Origin: a virus | IMG/VR virus record: IMGVR_UViG_3300044695_004134 | Location: 102,194-166,193 of that record | Length of the DNA stretch: 64,000 bases | Reading direction: 5' to 3' (one strand) | In this document: positions 50,746 to 60,089 of the stretch, piece by piece | How positions within the stretch are numbered: the first letter of the stretch is position 1 | Layout of the letters: the number at the start of each line of letters is the position of its first letter | Made by a program: the position numbers and the translations under genes | The notes under the pieces: generated by a model | What the model was told of the DNA's origin: nothing | What the model saw: only the letters and a program-made list of their open reading frames with translations | Databases searched by the model: none

Positions 50746-52101
50746 TTACCGTCCTACTTGCGGCAAATATTTTTGCTTGGTTTCTTCCCAAGTCATGTAG
50801 ACCAAGTCATCATAGAAAAGAGTTTCATATGAAACATTGTTTTTCTTTTGCAGTTGACGAATACGACCTTTGGCATACTTGGTTTTCCAGAGTTCCGAAA
50901 GGGCTTCTTCGGAAGTATCGAAAGATTTGACCAGTTGGTCTTCCGTAATTTCTCCACGGAGAAACTCATTGGTATTATTGTAGAGTGGTGAGAAATAGAT
51001 ACCACGTTGGTGCGCTGTACGTGTCAACTCTTTTGGAATACCAAGTTTCGGGTACAAGAAGTGTAGTGAACGATTCTTGTGGTCACGCTTGAACGGGAGA
51101 CCCTTATCATTCTTGGCTTCCCACCACTCAAAGTATTTCTCTGTGTGATTTTCTTTCAGCCAGTTCCATAGCATATTCAAAGTGGACTTGCGAGGTTCAA
51201 AAGCAACCGAACCAGATGAGAAACCCATTTTGTTCCAGTGTTCAAGACCATCGTATTGAGATAGTCCACCAGACTTAGTATTTCCGTAGAGAGAAGTAGT
51301 TGTAACTCCAGCAAGAACATCACCATACTTTTCTTTCCACAATTTCTGAACTGTATCAGAGAGGCAAAGCAATGCAAGTAGCTTACCACCCATGTAATTG
51401 AAACCAAGTGGTTGAAGTGGAACAATAGAAGAACCGATTGCAGTATGGTTAATCATACCACCTTGAGTTTTCTTTTCACGTTCCCAACCAATAGCAGTAT
51501 CACGTGGTGTCAAATCTAGAAAGTCGGAAGAAATACAAACGACACCAAGGTACTTACCAGTCACATCATCTTTGACAATGAAGTTGAGATTGCGACCAAT
51601 GTTTGAGTTGTTCTTCATCGTTGAGATAAAGGTACGTGTCGTGTTCCATAATATAGGAAGGTCTTTGGTGCGCTTTTTGTCGCTTTTTATGGTCGTACCG
51701 TCAATTCCTGTCGTGAATTTTGATCCGGAGTCATCAGTGAATTCCATAACAGGACGCAGATTCATAAAGTCATCAGGTGATTCTGGTATCCAGATGTTGC
51801 TCTTAGCAATGTCGATGTACTTACCCTGTTCTTCGTCAACAAGAACCTTCTCATCACCCCAAAAAGTGTTATTGGTTTTTGTTGGAAACTTTTCCTGAAC
51901 CTCACACCACTTCTGGAACAAAGTATATTCTTTAACGTCCATATTGGACGCATAGGTCAAATCTTCTGTGAGAACTTTTTTCAGTTCTTCGGTATCAATA
52001 TGTTCAAAGGAACTTTTTGGATTCTTTTCAGACCATTCTTCCCACTGTTTCTGCACATGTGTTGGCCACTTTTCATTTTCAATATCAGAATCGTTTGACA
52101 T
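50746..52101 (-). CDS. DUF4338/DruA- and Mom-like protein (GNAT-fold candidate)
   Basis: The 451-aa protein has KYLGVVCISSDFLDLTPRD, TAIGWEREKK, a long helix (MGGKLLALLCLSDTVQKLW) and GVTTTSLYG...YDGLEHWNKMGF. The order RD..IGW, a helix, then YG...T..YG..W..LG is that of DUF4338 proteins (DruA of the Druantia defence system) and of Mom-type DNA modification proteins. N-terminal 130 residues are unassigned. Role could be DNA modification or counter-defence; this is inference. It overlaps the deformylase gene by 17 nt. Confidence 0.5.
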   Translation of the reverse strand: MSNDSDIENEKWPTHVQKQWEEWSEKNPKSSFEHIDTEELKKVLTEDLTYASNMDVKEYTLFQKWCEVQEKFPTKTNNTFWGDEKVLVDEEQGKYIDIAKSNIWIPESPDDFMNLRPVMEFTDDSGSKFTTGIDGTTIKSDKKRTKDLPILWNTTRTFISTMKNNSNIGRNLNFIVKDDVTGKYLGVVCISSDFLDLTPRDTAIGWEREKKTQGGMINHTAIGSSIVPLQPLGFNYMGGKLLALLCLSDTVQKLWKEKYGDVLAGVTTTSLYGNTKSGGLSQYDGLEHWNKMGFSSGSVAFEPRKSTLNMLWNWLKENHTEKYFEWWEAKNDKGLPFKRDHKNRSLHFLYPKLGIPKELTRTAHQRGIYFSPLYNNTNEFLRGEITEDQLVKSFDTSEEALSELWKTKYAKGRIRQLQKKNNVSYETLFYDDLVYMTWEETKQKYLPQVGR

Positions 52102-52723
52102 TAAATTTTTCTTTCACCTTGTTAATCATCATTTTTTGTATCTTGCGTCTTTGCTCGGCAAGTTTAGAACGCTTCTTCATTGCCATTTGCATAGCCAAGG
52201 GCTTCACATGCATAGTGTACACTATTCCGTTCATGTGGTCAAGTTCATGTTGGAAGCAACGTGCAGTTATTCCGGCAAACTTTGCTGTTTTGGTAGCACC
52301 GGTGAAATCTTGGTACTCCACTTCAATTATGGATGGACGTTCAATGTTTAGGAATAAATCCATATAAGAAAGGCATCCTTCTTCCATTCTGGTTGTTTCT
52401 TCTGAAACAGAAGTGATTTTTGGATTAAAGAATGCAACATATTCATCACCTGAACCCATAACAAACACACGATAGTTGTACCCACATTGGTTTGCGGAAA
52501 GACCCAAACCATTGTATTTCTTACAAGTTTCAACAAGTGAACTGGCAAATTCGGCCGGATTAACTGGTGGATTAGCAAAGTCAAACTCCGGTAGTTTGGA
52601 TTTTAATTCGGGATGAGTTTCAGGTACGAGAGGAAAAATTTCAATCTTTTTGGAGATTGTAGGTAAATCTTTTTTCCAAGAATCGGTATCAATTACTAAA
52701 ACATCATTTTTTATTTCATTCAT
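52085..52723 (-). CDS. Peptide deformylase
   Basis: Deformylase removes formyl groups from new proteins. The three zinc motifs are present: GLGLSANQ (motif 1, with Ser for Ala), EGCLSY and QHELDHMNG. The N-terminus of about 60 residues is longer than in small phage forms, and the C-terminus is a basic helix. Host-like formyl-Met removal may speed production of phage proteins. Confidence 0.93.
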   Translation of the reverse strand: MNEIKNDVLVIDTDSWKKDLPTISKKIEIFPLVPETHPELKSKLPEFDFANPPVNPAEFASSLVETCKKYNGLGLSANQCGYNYRVFVMGSGDEYVAFFNPKITSVSEETTRMEEGCLSYMDLFLNIERPSIIEVEYQDFTGATKTAKFAGITARCFQHELDHMNGIVYTMHVKPLAMQMAMKKRSKLAEQRRKIQKMMINKVKEKFNVKRF

Positions 52724-54435
52724 TTTACGACCTGTGAGAAGTTATTTGTCTTTTGAAATTTAATTACGGACCTGAACTTATCAAAAAGTTGGTCACCTTT
52801 ATGTGAGATTACAAATACATTTGTATTATTATCTAGGCTGTTGAGAAGTTTTAAGAATTCTTCTGTACCAACACCATCAAGTGATGAATCAAACACTTCA
52901 TCCAAAACCAATAGATTCGTATTCACCGAGTTCTTCATCTTAGCAATCTGTCTCCAAGTAAACAGTAAAGCGAGGTCAATACGCATCTTTTCTCCTTCAG
53001 AGAATGATGCATAAGAGAATTCATCACGATGACGAGACTTAATTGTTTCTTCGAACGATTCATTTAAATTAAAGTTAACAAAGAAGTCCATTGATGTTAG
53101 GTACTTGTTAATTAACTTGTTCATAACTGGCAAATACTGTTTAATAATTTTAGTTTTAATGCCAGTATCTCTAAGAAGTGTTGCGGCAAACTCATGATAT
53201 TGTTTATCTAAGGATAGTTTTTCTGCAAGAGTTTCGGCTTCTTGGAGTTCAGCATTCAAAACTTTTAACTTTTCATCATCATTTTCCGTTGAAACGGTAC
53301 GTGTTCTAAGTTCCGCAATTTCTTTTAGTAGTTTTGCATTGTACGTATTGATGCTTGATACTTGCGTATTTAACTTAACGATTTCGGAATTATGTGCATT
53401 GATATGCTTTTGTACACCTTCAATTTCTTCCAAACGGCCATAAACGTTCTGTAGTTCTTGCTCCAGCTTTGTTGTGGCGGTTGTTATTTCTGTAATTTTA
53501 AGTTGTTTACCTGTTACTTGGCTATCTTTTGTTTCTATTGCAATAGCTTGTTGACATGTCGGACAGTTATCGTTGTTCTCATAGAAAGAGATTTCTTTGT
53601 TTAACTTTCTTACATTGTCTTCAAACTTAGATTGTAGAGTTATTAGCTTTGTGTTTCTGGATGCAACAGTAGTTTTATCTGAAATTTTATCCGTCAACTG
53701 TTCAATATGTTTCTGTATCAACAGAATATCTTTGCCAACTTTATTCAAGTATGTGTCGTTGTCAGTAACTTCTTTAACCTTTTTGTTGATTTCAACAAGA
53801 TGGTTCTTTTTGTTTTCTTCCAGATTCTGCTTCTGTAAATTTATTTTTTCAGTGGTCAACTTGACCGTATAATCAACCGTTTTCTGTTCATCTTTAATTG
53901 TCGAAATCTTATTCTTTACGATGGCATTCATAGAGGAGAAAATTTGAATGTCAAGCAAGTCCTCAATAATTGCTCTACGGTCAGCAGGTGATAACTGCAT
54001 GAATGGAACAAAAGATGCGGAACCAAGTATCACTACTTGCGTAAACGATTTATAATTAAGTTTAAGTATGAATTTTTCGAGGTGTTCTTGGTAGTCTTTT
54101 GCCTTTGCATCTTGATTAACCAGTACAGCGTCACAATAAATTTCAAACGCATTGGGTTTAATACTCCGAACAACTCTATATTGTTTTTTACCAATCTTAA
54201 ACTCAATCTCCACCACACAATCAGAGTTGTTAATTGTGTTCATCAACTGAGGTTTGTTAATCTTACGGAATGGCTTACCGAAAAGACCAAACGTGAGTGC
54301 ATCCAAAATGGTGGACTTGCCTGCACCATTGTGACCAACAATTAAGGTATTTGTTGACCTTGTTAGGTCGATTTCTGTAAATGAGTTACCTGTAGAAAGA
54401 AAATTCTTCCAACGAACTTTTTGAAAAATAATCAT
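52720..54435 (-). CDS. 46: Recombination exonuclease subunit gp46 (Rad50/SbcC-like)
   Basis: The 571-aa SMC-like ATPase has Walker A LIVGHNGAGKSTILDAL, two coiled-coil arms joined at a zinc hook (NCPTCQQ near residue 300), the signature FSEGEKMRIDLALLF and Walker B LLVLDEVFDSSLDG. With gp47 it trims DNA ends for recombination. It overlaps neighbours by 1-4 nt. Confidence 0.96.
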   Translation of the reverse strand: MIIFQKVRWKNFLSTGNSFTEIDLTRSTNTLIVGHNGAGKSTILDALTFGLFGKPFRKINKPQLMNTINNSDCVVEIEFKIGKKQYRVVRSIKPNAFEIYCDAVLVNQDAKAKDYQEHLEKFILKLNYKSFTQVVILGSASFVPFMQLSPADRRAIIEDLLDIQIFSSMNAIVKNKISTIKDEQKTVDYTVKLTTEKINLQKQNLEENKKNHLVEINKKVKEVTDNDTYLNKVGKDILLIQKHIEQLTDKISDKTTVASRNTKLITLQSKFEDNVRKLNKEISFYENNDNCPTCQQAIAIETKDSQVTGKQLKITEITTATTKLEQELQNVYGRLEEIEGVQKHINAHNSEIVKLNTQVSSINTYNAKLLKEIAELRTRTVSTENDDEKLKVLNAELQEAETLAEKLSLDKQYHEFAATLLRDTGIKTKIIKQYLPVMNKLINKYLTSMDFFVNFNLNESFEETIKSRHRDEFSYASFSEGEKMRIDLALLFTWRQIAKMKNSVNTNLLVLDEVFDSSLDGVGTEEFLKLLNSLDNNTNVFVISHKGDQLFDKFRSVIKFQKTNNFSQVVK

Positions 54436-55070
54436 TATTTAAATTTTGGACCTACAGCCCACACTGTTATAGATTGTCTATTACCTGAAATGATTGGTGC
54501 TACTTTATGTAGCAAGAACGAAGGGAACATCAAGACTGAACCCTTTTTAAGGTTTGTTTCCCAAGGAAATTGTTCAGAGAAGTGGTTGATTTGGAAATTG
54601 CCACCTTCAAAATCAACTCCCGGTTCATTTAAAAGTAGAACAACTGTTAACTTACGGAGGTGCTCCAATAGATTGTGTTCTACAATTTTACCGCCTAGTG
54701 GTAAATCCATATGAAATTCGTGCTTATCACCAACATTATACTTTGCAAATTGCAGATAGTTAAATCCATATAAATCGAAGTTGAAACTTTTGTCGTTGTA
54801 ATGTGCAATGATGTTATTAAACTTCTCCCACATCCAGATGGTTTGTTCATCCGCTTGGCTCATCAGTACAACATTTGCTTTACGTTGTTCCGGTATGTGT
54901 GATGTATCAGCATATTCACCACCCCGATGCGTTATGTGGTTGGACTCAAAGTATTGTGAAATGAAATCACATTCACTGTGTGTGAAAAATTCATTATCAA
55001 CAATGAATTGTGGAATAAAAAACATTTTTTCCGCCAACTCATTATTAACCATCATTGTTGGTGCGCTCAT
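54435..55070 (-). CDS. 2OG-Fe(II) oxygenase, PKHD type
   Basis: The 211-aa protein has HEFHMDLPLGG (HxD iron site), VVLLLNEPGVDFEGGNFQI and FPSFLLHKVAPIISGNRQSI (distal His and 2-oxoglutarate Arg). This is the prolyl-4-hydroxylase/PKHD arrangement. It lies between 46 and 47 with 1- and 4-nt overlaps, an odd place for an oxygenase. Substrate unknown; nucleic acid or protein hydroxylation possible. Confidence 0.85.
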   Translation of the reverse strand: MSAPTMMVNNELAEKMFFIPQFIVDNEFFTHSECDFISQYFESNHITHRGGEYADTSHIPEQRKANVVLMSQADEQTIWMWEKFNNIIAHYNDKSFNFDLYGFNYLQFAKYNVGDKHEFHMDLPLGGKIVEHNLLEHLRKLTVVLLLNEPGVDFEGGNFQINHFSEQFPWETNLKKGSVLMFPSFLLHKVAPIISGNRQSITVWAVGPKFK

Positions 55071-56134
55071 TCTGATTCCTCATTCAATGCTTCGACATAC
55101 AAACCTCTCAAAAGATTCTTGATTTTATCTTTTTCCAAATCAGTTGTCAAGTTATCAACGTACTTATTTAAAATTGTTGTGGTATCTTCTGCTTGATCCA
55201 CATCATCATCTTGAATATCTTCTTGTTCGGTGAAATCTTCGGCAATCGTAATGTCAATAGGTCCAACCTGGTAAAGTCTATTGATTAGTGTGTCGAATAG
55301 ATATGGATTGGTTTTATTCACAACCACAACTTTGACGTAGCTAGTCTTTAATTGTGTTAAATCCATAGAGGTGATGGTTTTAATGTCATACACTTTATCG
55401 TCATAGATAAGTTTTTTGAACATCTTGTTTGGGTTTTGGATAAACTCCAGCTCTTGCGTTTCCAAATCCAATATGTGGAAACCACGTGGATCATCATGGT
55501 CTTGCCATGTTAATTCGTATGGATTCCCAAGATAGTGTATGTTACCTCGACTAGACTTGTGGTGATAATGGCCAGAAAATACCATGTCAAACTTATCGAA
55601 CATCTTTGGCTCCAGTCCTTCATGTGACGGTGCACCACGATACATCTGAAAGCCCTCAATCTCAAAGTGACCCATACAGATTGTTGCTTCTGTAAGTTTC
55701 AATGTATCCATAGAATCGGCATAGTTTTCTGGACAAATCCATGGCATCATGCAAATTGAAGTTTCACCAATAACAAGCTGAGGTGTCGGATTCTTTATGA
55801 TATTGATGTTATCGTATTCTTCCAAAACTAACTTCGGTGAGTTAACATCGTTTGTATTCTTGTAGTATGTGTCGTGGTTACCCACCAACATATGAACACG
55901 AATGCCACGGTCTTGAAGTTTGTCAAAGAACATCTTCTTCGCACGTTGAAGTGAATAGAAGTTTACATACTTGCGCCTGTCAAACGTGTCACCAAGAATA
56001 AGAACAGTATTAATTCCGGCAGAATCAATAGTAGGAAAAAATGTTTCATCATAAAATTTTTCATAAAAATCCAGAAAGTGTAGTGAATCATTTCTAGCCC
56101 CGAAGTGGATATCGGTGATAATAGCAACCTTCAT
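55067..56134 (-). CDS. 47: Recombination endonuclease subunit gp47 (Mre11/SbcD-like)
   Basis: The 355-aa phosphoesterase has AIITDIHFGARNDS, VLILGDTFDRRKY, MLVGNHDTYYK, ICMGHFEIEG and VFSGHYHHKS, the full set of Mre11 metal ligands. It is the nuclease partner of gp46. Its start overlaps the HNH gene stop by 4 nt. Confidence 0.96.
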   Translation of the reverse strand: MKVAIITDIHFGARNDSLHFLDFYEKFYDETFFPTIDSAGINTVLILGDTFDRRKYVNFYSLQRAKKMFFDKLQDRGIRVHMLVGNHDTYYKNTNDVNSPKLVLEEYDNINIIKNPTPQLVIGETSICMMPWICPENYADSMDTLKLTEATICMGHFEIEGFQMYRGAPSHEGLEPKMFDKFDMVFSGHYHHKSSRGNIHYLGNPYELTWQDHDDPRGFHILDLETQELEFIQNPNKMFKKLIYDDKVYDIKTITSMDLTQLKTSYVKVVVVNKTNPYLFDTLINRLYQVGPIDITIAEDFTEQEDIQDDDVDQAEDTTTILNKYVDNLTTDLEKDKIKNLLRGLYVEALNEESE

Positions 56135-56661
56135 AATATATTAGAGCCTTTTTTTCTATTTTCCGACATAGTGAGAATTTGTAAATTGTCTTGATGATGT
56201 AAACCACCTTTAGCGATAGGAATAATGTGATCCACTTCATGTGGAACACCAGTTTCAACACTCAATCTTCGACATTCTTCATAAATACTTTTAATTATAT
56301 CTAAATCCGCATCAACAGGCAATTGGTTCCTCACACTAGCTCTCCTTTTTGCCGCTTTATTAGTGTTAGCAATTTTACCCTTTTCGGAATTATTATACCT
56401 GTCGTTTTTTGCTTTAAATTTATCCGGATTATTTTTCCAATATAAAGCAACTTTATCTTTTGTTCTATACTTACACATCAACTCGCTATCATATAGTTTA
56501 GGTAAATTGCGTTTGATGTTACAATTCACACAACTATAGCTGGAAACATGTTTTTTTGTTGAACCGCAAGTTTTACAAGGCACTCCATCATAAACTTTTT
56601 GACCACATGCTATAGCATTTTTACGGTTAATTGATGATGTTTTGGGAAATTGATTAGCCAT
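56131..56661 (-). CDS. HNH endonuclease, likely homing type
   Basis: The 176-aa protein begins with two Cys pairs (CKTCGSTKKH, SCVNCN) that could bind zinc, a basic middle, and a C-terminal HNH block VPHEVDHIIPIAKGGLHHQDNLQIL. Free-standing HNH genes between conserved genes are typical mobile elements of T4-like phages. It interrupts the order 47 - 55 and may have its own late-like box (TCTAAATA, 56683-56690). Confidence 0.88.
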   Translation of the reverse strand: MANQFPKTSSINRKNAIACGQKVYDGVPCKTCGSTKKHVSSYSCVNCNIKRNLPKLYDSELMCKYRTKDKVALYWKNNPDKFKAKNDRYNNSEKGKIANTNKAAKRRASVRNQLPVDADLDIIKSIYEECRRLSVETGVPHEVDHIIPIAKGGLHHQDNLQILTMSENRKKGSNIL

Positions 56662-56681
56662 TTGTGCTCCAAAGTGTTCTT

Positions 56682-57098
56682 TTATTTAGACATTTTGGTG
56701 CTTTCACTATTCTCAATTCGTTTCCTCAATTCGGTACTACTATACGTATGTGGACGGGAGTTGTAATAAAACTCCTTGTCTAGATGTTTACCAGTAAAGG
56801 TCTTAATCCTATACTCATCACCAAGGATCCTAACATCATAGTTCACTGTTGTCAAGAGGTTTAACAGGTCTTCTTCAGTAGAATATGGTATAATTTCATC
56901 AACGTACTTGCAACCTTTCAGTTGTACATATCGTTCGTAAACAGTTTGTACCGGTTTGTTTTTCTCCGGTCTGTCTATGGTTGGGTCAGTCTGTAGTCCT
57001 ACAATCAAATAGTCGCATTGTGTCTTTGCTTCTTCAAGCATGAGAACGTGACCAGCATGGAACAAATCAAAGCAGGAGCATGTGAAACCGATTTTCAT
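56682..57098 (-). CDS. Cytidylyltransferase-like nucleotidyltransferase (TagD type)
   Basis: Start at 57098 (MKIGFTCSCFDLFHAGHVLM, GGAAG upstream). The HxGH motif, the following ARTQCDYLIVGL-type strand and SSTELRKRI near the end (SSTxLR) match glycerol-3-phosphate or ethanolamine-phosphate cytidylyltransferases. The product would be a CDP-activated alcohol or sugar. It lies beside gene 55, far from the sugar cluster. Confidence 0.85.
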   Translation of the reverse strand: MKIGFTCSCFDLFHAGHVLMLEEAKTQCDYLIVGLQTDPTIDRPEKNKPVQTVYERYVQLKGCKYVDEIIPYSTEEDLLNLLTTVNYDVRILGDEYRIKTFTGKHLDKEFYYNSRPHTYSSTELRKRIENSESTKMSK

Positions 57099-57099
57099 T

Positions 57100-57663
57100 T
57101 TATTCTTCCAAAAACTTTTCAATGCCCTTGTTCTTCTTTATTTCCTTTTTCTTCTTCTTTGTTTCTTCAAATGTCTCAATGAATTCGGAAATATTATCAT
57201 ACAGTTCAAAGGGCTTTGCTGGTGTATCATCGTAACCCATCAATTCAGATTCATTGAAGATACCAAACTGTTCTGTTGCTTTGTACTTCACATACAATTG
57301 TTTTTTCTCTTTTTGTATTCTGCGAAGAAATGCAAAGTAAATAATTTGTGTGAAGTATGCAAACGGGTTGCTCGACTTTGAAACGTCAAAGTTTTCAAAG
57401 TACATAAGGCAGTTTTCAATGCCATCTCCAACCATTTCATCTCTGTATGTGTAGTTGATGAAGTTTGGTTTGTGTGACAGACCTTCAGCAATTTTCATAA
57501 AGCATTCGCCAATGTAATTGGGAATCTTTGGTTTTGATGCACCAGTCTTTTTTGCCTCAGCTACATCCGCTTGGTATTGCAAGAGTGCTTGGCAAAAATC
57601 TGCATTGTTGATGTAATGCCTTTTTGGTTTTGCAACCGGCATTGGTATTGTTTCTTGTTCCAT
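57100..57663 (-). CDS. 55: Late sigma factor gp55
   Basis: gp55 directs host RNA polymerase to TATAAATA late promoters. From the ATG at 57663 the protein is about 187 aa with GECFMKIAEGLSHKPNFINY and FDVSKSSNPFAYFTQIIYFAFLRRIQKEKKQ, the region-2-like core of gp55, and a basic/acidic tail. The sequence before this ATG lacks a proper start codon. The C-terminus is where gp55 would contact the gp45 clamp. Confidence 0.93.
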   Translation of the reverse strand: MEQETIPMPVAKPKRHYINNADFCQALLQYQADVAEAKKTGASKPKIPNYIGECFMKIAEGLSHKPNFINYTYRDEMVGDGIENCLMYFENFDVSKSSNPFAYFTQIIYFAFLRRIQKEKKQLYVKYKATEQFGIFNESELMGYDDTPAKPFELYDNISEFIETFEETKKKKKEIKKNKGIEKFLEE

Positions 57664-57739
57664 GATATATGTACCTTTAAATTGCTTGACTTCCACTTGA
57701 CAAAGGTCTACACTCCAGAATGTAGCCTCTGCATGTTAA

Positions 57740-58132
57740 TTAATGAACTATGGATATATCCGGACCAACAGAATCCAGCATCATAGTCATCAAATCTTTA
57801 CTCATTTCTTCTTCACTTGCTTCAGAAGAATCTTCTTCCACAGTCTTGGCTTTATGTATAGTATCCACAGCATTCTCAAAGTATTCGGAGAATTCAGATG
57901 TGGGTTCCAAAATTGTAACAATCTCACTCTCTGTGATGAATGCCTCATTGTTTTGTATGAGTGGTGCAGGTAACCAATGATCCATCATAATGATTTGTCT
58001 ACCTGATCTTGTATCATTCTTAAGAAGAACCACCATAGGTTCTCTTACAATGAAATTCAATTTGTCCACCTGTTCTAAGTATGTTATAATATCTTCACCT
58101 GATTTAAGACGTAGTATTTTTATTGCTTCCAT
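57740..58132 (-). CDS. Sm/LSm-like phage protein (paralog 2)
   Basis: The 130-aa protein has IKILRLKSGEDIITYLEQV, REPMVVLLKND and SEIVTILEPTSEFSEYFENAV, the same plan as the protein at 27.5 kb, plus a 30-residue acidic tail (EEDSSEASEEEMSKDL). It overlaps uvsW by 29 nt. Sm-like fold, RNA binding possible. Confidence 0.65.
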   Translation of the reverse strand: MEAIKILRLKSGEDIITYLEQVDKLNFIVREPMVVLLKNDTRSGRQIIMMDHWLPAPLIQNNEAFITESEIVTILEPTSEFSEYFENAVDTIHKAKTVEEDSSEASEEEMSKDLMTMMLDSVGPDISIVH

Positions 58133-59651
58133 TTTTTAATCCTATCTTATAGAGTTTATAGGTGAATTTCTCCTCATTATATATCTTAGTTCTTTCTACA
58201 AAATGTTTCAGAGTAAAATTCATATAATTCTTGTAGCGGAGATCATCTGCTATATCGTAAAGAACCGCCTCAGTCTTGTTGTCACCGATTCGTAAGCCTC
58301 TTCCAATAGACTGGAGATTTCGAACTCTTGATTTGGATGGAGATGCGAATATAATATTATGGAGATTCCTAATATTAATTCCAGTGCTAAAGGTACCATA
58401 ACTAGCCACAATAATAGCGTCATTTTCTTCCTCGGTGATCCGTCTGACTTCTTCTCTTGTATCTGTGTCTGTTTTTCCGTAAACAAAGAAGACTTTCCTA
58501 GCACCAAGTTTCTCGGTATTAGTTATCATATCATACAGTATTTTACCATGTTTGTCAACATATTGGTAAAGAATTAGAGAGTTTCCATTCAAAGATACCG
58601 CAAGATTTTTAATAAATTTGTTACGAGTTTCATTCAGGATCAAGTATTCTATTTCTTCTTGATAGGTTTTACCCTTCATGAGTTGGCACACTTCATCATC
58701 ATGTTTAAGTACCAAACATTTGATTGAAAAATCCGCAATCTGTTTATTGTCCATGAGTTCTTTGGTAGTTGTTACCTTTTGAACAGGACCAAAAAGACCT
58801 TCAAGCACCAATTTGTGTGTCTTTGTACCGTCAAGTGTACCAGTTAGACCAATGCGATATTTTGCATTGATACAGTTCGACATAATCGAAACAAGCGATT
58901 GTGCTTTGAACAGGTGTGCTTCGTCACCAATGATGAAATCAAACTGGTGGAAATATTCTTCGGGCTGTGTGTACAGTGATTGCCATGTGGATATTGTAAG
59001 CGGTAAGTCTGTGTTCTTATCTTTACCTTGGTAGATTCTATGTACATTCTCTTGCACATTCCAACCGTTCTTGGTTGAGTAATCAGCAAAGTCTGAATAC
59101 AACTGTTCAACAAGAGATGTTGTTGGAACAATAATGAGGCCCCTCTTACACTTGTATGTTAGTAGTTGACGCACTGCAAGATAAATGATTAGAGATTTAC
59201 CCGATGATGTTGGTGAGAGCAGAAGACACCGTTTGTTTCGCATAGCATGTACGTATGCATTTTTTTGGTAATCTCTAACTTCTATATCATTATTTCTTGA
59301 CTGCAACTTTAAGTCTGTGATAAACTTGTCTGCATGATACACAGAATAATCTTCGGTCAAATCGGGTCTTGGATCACCATACTCCAATGTATACTCACGT
59401 TCTTCACAGAAGTTTTCTATGTAAGGAAGAAGACCGTGGTAAACCTGAAACGTTCTAAGGTCAAAGAGCCTTATTTTTCCATCCCAAATTTTATTACGAA
59501 ACGCTGGAGTAAATTGATGACCAGGTACGTAGAAGGTAAAAAACTCCGACAACTCTTGTGCTGTCGAACGCTCACAATTTACCTTAACATACGCTTCGTT
59601 TCGTTTCGTTACTATTAGTTTAGTTTCCACCGATGAATCTTTCCCATGCAA
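58104..59651 (-). CDS. uvsW: UvsW DNA/RNA helicase
   Basis: The 515-aa superfamily 2 helicase has LLSPTSSGKSLI (motif I), IIVPTTSLV (Ia), FIIGDEAHLF (II), RIGLTGTLDG (III), LILYQYV and NLQSIGRGLRIG (VI). UvsW unwinds branched DNA and R-loops and ends origin-driven replication. The start at 59651 overlaps uvsY by 32 nt. Confidence 0.95.
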   Translation of the reverse strand: MHGKDSSVETKLIVTKRNEAYVKVNCERSTAQELSEFFTFYVPGHQFTPAFRNKIWDGKIRLFDLRTFQVYHGLLPYIENFCEEREYTLEYGDPRPDLTEDYSVYHADKFITDLKLQSRNNDIEVRDYQKNAYVHAMRNKRCLLLSPTSSGKSLIIYLAVRQLLTYKCKRGLIIVPTTSLVEQLYSDFADYSTKNGWNVQENVHRIYQGKDKNTDLPLTISTWQSLYTQPEEYFHQFDFIIGDEAHLFKAQSLVSIMSNCINAKYRIGLTGTLDGTKTHKLVLEGLFGPVQKVTTTKELMDNKQIADFSIKCLVLKHDDEVCQLMKGKTYQEEIEYLILNETRNKFIKNLAVSLNGNSLILYQYVDKHGKILYDMITNTEKLGARKVFFVYGKTDTDTREEVRRITEEENDAIIVASYGTFSTGINIRNLHNIIFASPSKSRVRNLQSIGRGLRIGDNKTEAVLYDIADDLRYKNYMNFTLKHFVERTKIYNEEKFTYKLYKIGLKNGSNKNTTS

Positions 59652-60060
59652 TATAATCTTTTAGTTGGAAAGTCCTACTCTTTAATTCTTGCATGATAGA
59701 TTCACAAACCGCAATAGCTTCATCGTGATACATTTTCTTTTCTAACAAACGAATAAGTTCAGTGTCAGATTCCATGTAGCGTTCGATACCTTGTTTAGTC
59801 TTCACATTCAAGAGGAAAGGTTCCCAACCATACTCATCTAGTTCTTCTTGTGATAAAGAACCGTTATAATATTCTTCTTTGATTTTACGCATACGTGCAT
59901 AATCAAAGTTCACACGCTTCATAGCAAGCCTGTGGTTCACAAGAATCTTTAGATACTTATTATGTAGTGTGGGTATTTTTAGAAGTTCCTTACCCGGTTC
60001 CGTGGAATCAATCACAGAATCCTTTTCCCACTCTTTCAAAATTTCTTCAAGTTTACTCAT
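59620..60060 (-). CDS. uvsY: UvsY recombination mediator
   Basis: The protein (146 aa from the ATG at 60060, GGAG upstream) is helical and follows UvsY: LEEILKEWEKDSVID at the start, LAMKRVNFDYARMRKIKEEYYNG and a C-terminal SIMQELKSRTFQLKDYI. UvsY helps load UvsX on ssDNA coated with gp32. It sits beside uvsW as in T4. Confidence 0.93.
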   Translation of the reverse strand: MSKLEEILKEWEKDSVIDSTEPGKELLKIPTLHNKYLKILVNHRLAMKRVNFDYARMRKIKEEYYNGSLSQEELDEYGWEPFLLNVKTKQGIERYMESDTELIRLLEKKMYHDEAIAVCESIMQELKSRTFQLKDYIAWERFIGGN

Positions 60061-60089
60061 TATATTCTCCATTGCAAAATTACATTATA

